From NCBI RefSeq assembly GCF_002218045.2, contig NZ_AP018685.1:1240001-1304000 (forward strand): a stretch of DNA of 64,000 bases, read 5' to 3'. Made by a program: the position numbers and the translations under genes. This document shows, piece after piece, positions 58,660-64,000 of this stretch. Every line of letters begins with the position of its first letter. The stretch's first letter is position 1. The notes below the pieces were generated by a model. It ran no database searches. It saw only the letters and a program-made list of their open reading frames with translations, and was not told the DNA's origin. The DNA is from Vibrio rumoiensis. Lineage in GTDB: Bacteria; Pseudomonadota; Gammaproteobacteria; Enterobacterales; Vibrionaceae.

Positions 58660-60945
58660 TTAGATCTTACAACCGCCGCCGGCGCAATCATCCTCTTCAA
58701 CAACCGCTGCTGCATCATTTTGATCGTCGCTCGCACCATCACGAGTATTATGATAGTAAAGGGTTTTTAGGCCATATTTATAGGCAGTTAATAAATCTTT
58801 CAGCAGTAACTTCATCGGTACTTTGCCGTTAGCTTGTACACTAGGATCGTAGTTTGTGTTGGCTGAAATCGATTGGTCTACGAATTTTTGCATAATCCCA
58901 ACTAGGTGTAGATAACCATCATTTGATGGGATACGCCATAGTAGTTCATATTGATCTTTCAGTGCTTGGTATTCTGGCACGACTTGCTTCAAGATCCCAT
59001 CTTTTGATGCTTTCACCGAAACGAATCCGCGAGGTGGTTCAATACCATTGGTTGCATTTGAAATCTGTGAAGAAGTTTCAGATGGCATGAGTGCAGTTAG
59101 AGTCGAGTTACGTAGACCGTGAGTGGTAATCTCGTTACGTAAAGTTTCCCAATCAAGATGCAAAGGCTCATCACAAATGGCATCTAAATCTTTCTTATAA
59201 GAGTCGATTGGTAAAATGCCTTGTGCATAAGTTGTTTCGTTAAATGCTGGACATGCACCTTTCTCTTTCGCTAATTCAACCGATGCTTTTAGCAAGTGAT
59301 ATTGAATCGCTTCAAAAGTACGGTGAGTCAAACCATTGGCACTACCATCTGAATATTTCACGCCGTTTTTCGCTAGGTAGTAAGCATAGTTGATGACACC
59401 AACGCCTAAAGTACGACGGTTCATGGTCGCTTTGCGAGCCGCAGGAAGTGGGTAGTCTTGGTAATCTAATAGGGCATCTAACGCTCGCACAACAAGATCT
59501 GATAATTCAGCAAAGTCATCCAGTGATTTGATTTCACCTAAGTTAAATGCAGATAGAGTACATAATGCAATCTCGCCTTCTTCATCATCTACGTTACGCA
59601 GAGGTTTGGTCGGCAAAGCAATCTCTAGACATAAGTTAGACTGACGAACTGGAGCAACACTTGGGTCAAAAGGACTGTGAGTATTACAGTGATCGACGTT
59701 TTGGATGTAGATACGGCCTGTTGAAGCGCGCTCTTGCATTAACAATGAGAATAGCTCAACCGCTTTGATAGTTTCGCGTTTGATTGATTCATCGGCTTCA
59801 TATTTAACGTAAAGCTCTTCAAACTTCGCTTGGTCTTCAAAAAAGGCATCGTATAGCCCAGGTACATCCGATGGAGAGAACAAACTGATGTTTGCGCCTT
59901 TAATTAATCGAGCGTACATAAGTTTGTTTAGCTGCACGCCATAATCCATATGACGAACGCGGTTTTCTTCAACACCACGGTTGTTTTTCAGTACTAATAG
60001 AGACTGAACTTCACGGTGCCAAATAGGGTAGAACACGGTTGCTGCACCACCACGAACGCCGCCTTGAGAGCAACATTTAACCGCAGTTTGGAAGTATTTA
60101 TAAAATGGGATGCAACCTGTGTGGAAAGCTTCACCGTTGCGAATCTCCGAACCAAGCGCACGAATACGACCCGCATTAATACCAATACCTGCACGTTGTG
60201 AAACGTAGCGAACGATAGAGCTTGCTGTCGCATTGATTGAATCTAGGCTATCACCACATTCGATTAATACACATGAGCTAAATTGACGAGTAGGAGTACG
60301 AACACCTGCCATAATTGGTGTTGGTAGTGAAATTTTGAACATCGATACCGCATCATAAAAACGCTTAATGTAGTCTAAACGTGTTTCTTGAGGATATTTA
60401 GCAAATAAGCAAGCGGCAACGAGAATGTATAAAAACTGAGCGCTTTCGTAAATTTCCTTTGTTACACGGTTTTGAACAAAGTATTTGCCTTCAAGTTGTT
60501 TTACCGCAGCATATGAAAAGTTCATGTCACGATTGTGATCAATGAAGCTATTTAATACTGCAAACTCTTCAGCAGTATAATCTTCTAGTAAATGCTTATC
60601 GTATTTACCCATATCAACCAATTTTGAAACATGGTCGAACAGTTTTGGCGGCTCAAATTCACCATAAGCTTTTTTACGTAGGTGGAAAACGGCTAAACGA
60701 GCAGCTAGATATTGGTAGTCAGGGCTTTGCTCTGAAATGAGGTCGGCTGCAGATTTTATGATGGTTTCGTGAATATCAGAGGTAGTAATGCCATCGTAAA
60801 ACTGGATGTGGGCTTTAAGCTCTACTTGAGAAACAGAAACATTATGAAGTCCTTCCGCTGCCCATGTGATCACTCTATGGATCTTTTCAAGATCGATCGA
60901 CTCTTTCTTTCCACTACGTTTTGTGACTGTCAATTGTTCGTTCAT
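58660..60945 (-). CDS. nrdA: Ribonucleoside-diphosphate reductase class Ia alpha subunit
   Basis: NrdA (761 aa, same as E. coli) is the catalytic and allosteric subunit that makes dNDPs. An N-terminal ATP cone (LTVTKRSGKKESIDLEKIHRVITWA) sets the dATP activity switch. The catalytic barrel includes RQFSSCVLIECGDS and NLCLEIALP. The C-terminal redox pair is in DDCAGGGCKI. It is the first gene of the nrdA-nrdB-yfaE cluster, with NrdR-like boxes and a DnaA box upstream. Confidence 0.97.
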   Translation of the reverse strand: MNEQLTVTKRSGKKESIDLEKIHRVITWAAEGLHNVSVSQVELKAHIQFYDGITTSDIHETIIKSAADLISEQSPDYQYLAARLAVFHLRKKAYGEFEPPKLFDHVSKLVDMGKYDKHLLEDYTAEEFAVLNSFIDHNRDMNFSYAAVKQLEGKYFVQNRVTKEIYESAQFLYILVAACLFAKYPQETRLDYIKRFYDAVSMFKISLPTPIMAGVRTPTRQFSSCVLIECGDSLDSINATASSIVRYVSQRAGIGINAGRIRALGSEIRNGEAFHTGCIPFYKYFQTAVKCCSQGGVRGGAATVFYPIWHREVQSLLVLKNNRGVEENRVRHMDYGVQLNKLMYARLIKGANISLFSPSDVPGLYDAFFEDQAKFEELYVKYEADESIKRETIKAVELFSLLMQERASTGRIYIQNVDHCNTHSPFDPSVAPVRQSNLCLEIALPTKPLRNVDDEEGEIALCTLSAFNLGEIKSLDDFAELSDLVVRALDALLDYQDYPLPAARKATMNRRTLGVGVINYAYYLAKNGVKYSDGSANGLTHRTFEAIQYHLLKASVELAKEKGACPAFNETTYAQGILPIDSYKKDLDAICDEPLHLDWETLRNEITTHGLRNSTLTALMPSETSSQISNATNGIEPPRGFVSVKASKDGILKQVVPEYQALKDQYELLWRIPSNDGYLHLVGIMQKFVDQSISANTNYDPSVQANGKVPMKLLLKDLLTAYKYGLKTLYYHNTRDGASDDQNDAAAVVEEDDCAGGGCKI

Positions 60946-61052
60946 TCGAAATGAGTTCCCTAAACTAGATAAATTCTAAGCTGACGCATTGTATTATTAT
61001 GTTTTTGGCAAGCTTTTATGCTGATCTCGCTCTACCTTACGATGAAGGTGAA

Positions 61053-61100
61053 ACACTATATGTTGGGTTGGCCCAACAGATGAGTTACAAGATAGTGCGA
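61053..61100. promoter_or_regulatory. Paired NrdR-like boxes upstream of nrdA
   Basis: ACACTATATGTTGGGT (61053-61068) and the inverted-type TTACAAGATAGTGCGA (61085-61100) resemble the ACACWATATATWGTGT NrdR consensus. Their centres are 32 bp apart, about three helical turns, as in known nrd promoters. A perfect dyad TGTTGGG/CCCAACA (61061-61078) overlaps the first box. Confidence 0.7.
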
Positions 61101-61137
61101 AAAGACGTGAGTTTCAAGATTTGGATTTTATCCAACT

Positions 61138-61146
61138 TGTGGATAA
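61138..61146 (-). promoter_or_regulatory. DnaA box upstream of nrdA
   Basis: TGTGGATAA is the complement of the perfect DnaA box TTATCCACA. A weaker variant TTATCCAAC lies at 61128-61136. The E. coli nrdAB promoter also has DnaA boxes, linking dNTP supply to replication initiation. Confidence 0.7.
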
Positions 61147-61332
61147 CGTTTGGATAGAAATTTTTCTGTAAGTAGACACTAACCTATGCACTTACGTATT
61201 CCTTGATTAGTGAAATTTAGAGGATCCAATATGATGGATTTATGCCCAAGGGAAAAAATATTTCTCTTGATCTTTAACAGAAAATGATCCGGAAATTTAT
61301 TGCTGAATTTATGAGTGATCAAGCACATTTTT

Positions 61333-61380
61333 ATAAAAAAACATGTAAGAAAACACCGGTTTTTTTCAGTGTTTTCTTAT
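61333..61380 (-). terminator. Terminator of ubiG
   Basis: TAAGAAAACAC (61346-61356) pairs perfectly with GTGTTTTCTTA (61369-61379). On the minus strand the hairpin is followed by CATGTTTTTTTA. Confidence 0.8.
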
Positions 61381-61407
61381 GCTTCGAATATGAAGGTTAA
61401 AATAGGA

Positions 61408-62118
61408 TTAACCGATATTTTTTGTATGAATGATATAGTTTACATCCACACTTTTGCCTAATGAATAGTGGTCGGTAAGTGGGTTGTAATGTAACCCTGT
61501 GATGGATTGTTCTTGCAGTGGAGTCGAGTCTACCATTTTGAGTAATTCCGATGGGCGAATGAACTTACTATGGTCATGAGTGCCTTTCGGTACGATCTTC
61601 ATCACTTGCTCTGCACCTACAATCGCAAATAAATAAGATTTTAAATTACGGTTTAAGGTAGAAAAGAAAACGTGTCCACCGGGTTTTACTAAACGAGCAC
61701 AAGCTTGAATAACAGATAGGGGATCCGGAACGTGTTCTAACATTTCCATGCAAGTGACCACATCGTAACTTTGTGGACATTGGTCGGCATGATCTTCGAT
61801 AGTGCTTTGTATATAGTGCAGCGTGACTCCAGATTCTAACGCGTGAAGTCTTGCCACTTCTAAAGGCTCTTTACCCATATCAAGTCCGGTCACATCAGCG
61901 CCTTCTTTGGCCATGCTCTCTGCGAGAATTCCACCGCCACAGCCGACATCAAGGACTTTCTTACCGAATAGCCCTTGTGCGCTATCAAGTACAAAGTTCA
62001 AGCGAAGAGGGTTGATTTGATGTAATGGTTTGAATTCACCATTTAAATCCCACCAACGAGAAGCCATATCTTCGAATTTTTTAATTTCTGCAGGATCAAC
62101 GTTTTGCTTAGTTGTCAT
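61408..62118 (-). CDS. ubiG: Ubiquinone biosynthesis O-methyltransferase
   Basis: UbiG performs both O-methylations in ubiquinone synthesis. The 236-aa protein has FEDMASRWWDLNGEFKPLHQINPLRLNFV at the N terminus and the SAM motif KVLDVGCGGGILAESMAKEGADVTGLD. It also has TCMEMLEHVPDP, KPGGHVFFSTLNRNLKSY and the RPSEL motif. I chose the ATG ending at 62118 because the purine-rich TTGAAGA lies nine bases before it; an ATG three codons upstream directly abuts that site. It is divergent from gyrA, the common arrangement in this group. Confidence 0.96.
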   Translation of the reverse strand: MTTKQNVDPAEIKKFEDMASRWWDLNGEFKPLHQINPLRLNFVLDSAQGLFGKKVLDVGCGGGILAESMAKEGADVTGLDMGKEPLEVARLHALESGVTLHYIQSTIEDHADQCPQSYDVVTCMEMLEHVPDPLSVIQACARLVKPGGHVFFSTLNRNLKSYLFAIVGAEQVMKIVPKGTHDHSKFIRPSELLKMVDSTPLQEQSITGLHYNPLTDHYSLGKSVDVNYIIHTKNIG

Positions 62119-62403
62119 AGTGATCATTCTTCAAGTCATCAAGATGCAATTAATATAGCAGGAAAAGAAAGGTCATAAAATCCTGACTTTTAAATTGAGC
62201 CAGTTAAAGTGATTGATAAAAAGCATAAATTTGAATCTAGCTCAATTTTTCTGCAGTTAAAGCGTGAAGTGGCCATCAACTGATTAAAACTGCCATGAAA
62301 TAGATGCCTGATTGAGGATTTCTGTGTTATATTTTTAGACCTTGTGCGTATCGCTATTTGTAATGAAGTACGCGATCAAAAAGAATAGAGGGATAATGGC
62401 TCT

Positions 62404-64000
62404 ATGAGCGATTTAGCTAAACAAATTACGCCAGTAAATATTGAAGATGAACTGAAAGGTTCATATCTTGATTATGCGATGTCTGTCATCGTTGGTCGTG
62501 CACTTCCAGATGTTCGTGATGGTTTGAAGCCGGTTCACCGCCGTGTTTTATTTGCAATGAACGTTCTGGGTAACGATTGGAATAAGCCTTATAAAAAATC
62601 AGCTCGTGTGGTTGGTGACGTAATCGGTAAATATCACCCACATGGTGATAGCGCGGTTTACGATACCATCGTACGTATGGCTCAACCATTCTCACTTCGT
62701 TACATGCTTGTGGATGGCCAAGGTAACTTTGGTTCTATCGATGGTGACTCTGCGGCGGCGATGCGTTATACCGAAGTTCGCATGTCCAAAATGGCCCATG
62801 AGCTATTAGCCGATCTTGATAAAGAAACGGTCGATTACGTCGATAACTACGACGGCACAGAAAAAATTCCTGCCGTTTTACCCACTAAAATTCCTAACTT
62901 ACTTGTCAACGGTTCTTCTGGTATCGCTGTCGGTATGGCAACCAATATCCCGCCGCATAATCTAGGTGAAGTATTAGATGGTTGCTTGGCTTACATTGAT
63001 AATGAAGATGTGACCATTGATGAATTGATGGAACATATTCCTGGGCCTGATTTCCCTACCGCTGCTCTGATTAGTGGCCGTAAAGGCATTATCGATGCAT
63101 ATAAGACAGGACGCGGTAAAGTTTACATGCGTTCTAAAGCTCACATCGATGTTGAAACCAATGGTCGTGAAACGATTGTTGTGACAGAAATTCCATATCA
63201 AGTTAACAAAGCTCGTGTTATTGAAAAAATTGCCGAACTAGTAAAAGACAAGAAAGTGGAAGGCATCAGTGCATTACGCGATGAGTCTGATAAAGACGGT
63301 ATGCGTATTGTTATTGAATGTAAGCGTGATGCTGTTGGCGAAGTGGTGCTAAATAACCTTTATGCACAAACTCAGCTACAAACAACGTTCGGCATCAACA
63401 TGGTTGCGCTGGATAATGGCCAGCCTAAGCTATTCAACCTAAAAGAAATGTTGAAATGCTTTGTTGATCACCGTCGTGAAGTGGTGACGCGTCGTACTAT
63501 TTTTGAATTACGTAAAGCTCGTGACCGTGCACACATCTTAGAAGCGCTTGCTTTAGCATTAGCTAATATTGATGAGATCATCGAACTCATTCGTAATGCC
63601 GCAACGCCTGCGGAAGCGAAAACAGGCTTGGTTGCTCGTGGTTGGGATTTAGGTCATGTTGCTGGAATGCTTGAGCGTGCAGGTACCGATGCTGCTCGTC
63701 CTGATTGGTTAGAAGCAAATTATGGCATTCGCGATGGTCAATACTTCTTAACTGAGCAACAAGCACAAGCCATTCTTGAGTTACGTCTACACCGTTTAAC
63801 CGGTTTAGAGCACGAAAAAATTCTAGATGAATATAAAGCACTTCTTGATGAAATCGCTGAGTTAATTCATATCTTATCGAACACTGAGCGCTTGATGGAA
63901 GTGATTCGTGAAGAACTTGAAGCTGTACGTGAAGGCTTTGGTGATGCACGTCGCACTGAAATTACCGCAGCAAGTCATGATATTGATATGGAAGAGCTTA
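62404..64000 (+). CDS. gyrA: DNA gyrase subunit A (5' part, cut by window end)
   Basis: GyrA is the DNA breakage-reunion subunit of gyrase. The window contains about the first 532 codons, starting MSDLAKQITPVNIEDELKGS. The quinolone-resistance region reads HPHGDSAVYDTIVRMAQ with Ser83 and Asp87, the susceptible wild-type residues. The catalytic tyrosine Tyr122 is in AAMRYTEVRM. The frame is open to the last base. It is divergent from ubiG with a 285-bp gap. Confidence 0.97.
   Translation, partial: MSDLAKQITPVNIEDELKGSYLDYAMSVIVGRALPDVRDGLKPVHRRVLFAMNVLGNDWNKPYKKSARVVGDVIGKYHPHGDSAVYDTIVRMAQPFSLRYMLVDGQGNFGSIDGDSAAAMRYTEVRMSKMAHELLADLDKETVDYVDNYDGTEKIPAVLPTKIPNLLVNGSSGIAVGMATNIPPHNLGEVLDGCLAYIDNEDVTIDELMEHIPGPDFPTAALISGRKGIIDAYKTGRGKVYMRSKAHIDVETNGRETIVVTEIPYQVNKARVIEKIAELVKDKKVEGISALRDESDKDGMRIVIECKRDAVGEVVLNNLYAQTQLQTTFGINMVALDNGQPKLFNLKEMLKCFVDHRREVVTRRTIFELRKARDRAHILEALALALANIDEIIELIRNAATPAEAKTGLVARGWDLGHVAGMLERAGTDAARPDWLEANYGIRDGQYFLTEQQAQAILELRLHRLTGLEHEKILDEYKALLDEIAELIHILSNTERLMEVIREELEAVREGFGDARRTEITAASHDIDMEEL

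Larger units (their letters stand above)
60946..61407. other. Intergenic region between nrdA and ubiG
   Basis: This 462-bp region contains the nrdA regulatory sites (61053-61146) and the ubiG terminator (61333-61380). An 18-codon plus-strand frame (61231-61287, beginning MMDLCPREKI) has an upstream GAGG, but nothing else supports it as a gene. Confidence 0.6.

Noticed and set aside
61231..61287. 18-codon frame beginning MMDLCPREKI between nrdA and ubiG
   Set aside because: It has a fair ribosome-binding site but is too short to judge, with no regulatory target directly downstream on the same strand.

Overview
The window is a gene-dense, low-GC chromosomal segment of a gammaproteobacterium, almost certainly a member of the Vibrionaceae and probably a Vibrio. 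The support is the run of core genes (pspFABC with sapABCDF, the trpEGD(CF)BA operon with yciB/yciA/yciI downstream, uvrY-uvrC-pgsA followed by a tRNA cluster, nrdAB-yfaE, ubiG, gyrA). The Vibrio-type norspermidine pathway also points there: a fused diaminobutyrate aminotransferase/decarboxylase, carboxynorspermidine dehydrogenase and carboxynorspermidine decarboxylase. I see no prophage, insertion sequence, CRISPR array or rRNA operon; nearly everything looks like stable core genome.

Layout. Positions 280-3730 carry a manganese pyrophosphatase, a DUF2750 protein, and a DASS-type anion transporter followed closely by a stand-alone receiver protein. Positions 3790-10206 hold the sapABCDF peptide-import operon and pspF on the minus strand. 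They are divergent from pspABC, which starts from a recognisable sigma-54 promoter. Positions 11917-22865 hold tag, a BCCT transporter, a small operon of a catalytically altered serine recombinase with a siderophore-interacting reductase, metC, cardiolipin synthase, an NSS transporter and two RNA-modification genes. Positions 22967-32627 are mostly the minus-strand trp region. It is complete with promoter, TrpR operator, a 51-codon leader peptide with four Trp codons and an attenuator. A perfect ten-copy heptanucleotide repeat lies between trpG and trpD. Positions 32670-42683 hold rnm/yciV, yciO, rluB, yciU, efpL, polB, uvrY, uvrC and pgsA.

Positions 43570-44345 carry tRNA-Cys, two identical tRNA-Gly, tRNA-Leu and then two extra tRNA-Gly-like copies. 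Both extra copies have a net 14-nt insertion in the T arm. Positions 44531-52537 hold an acyl-CoA ligase and the three norspermidine genes, which are preceded by a long apparently structured leader with a small upstream reading frame ending in Pro-stop. Positions 53097-64000 hold a BASS transporter, a GcvR-like ACT protein, a CinA-like protein, a DUF481 outer-membrane protein, the nrdA-nrdB-yfaE cluster with NrdR-like and DnaA boxes upstream, ubiG, and the 5' part of gyrA, cut by the window edge.

The observations most worth a second look are four. (1) The recombinase-like gene at 15033 has lost two catalytic arginines and sits behind two 33-bp dyads that flank its likely promoter. (2) Two tRNA-Gly variants carry the same T-arm insertion. 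(3) An undescribed leader with a small ORF precedes the norspermidine operon. (4) The (CTCGGCT)10 tract abuts the trpG stop codon.
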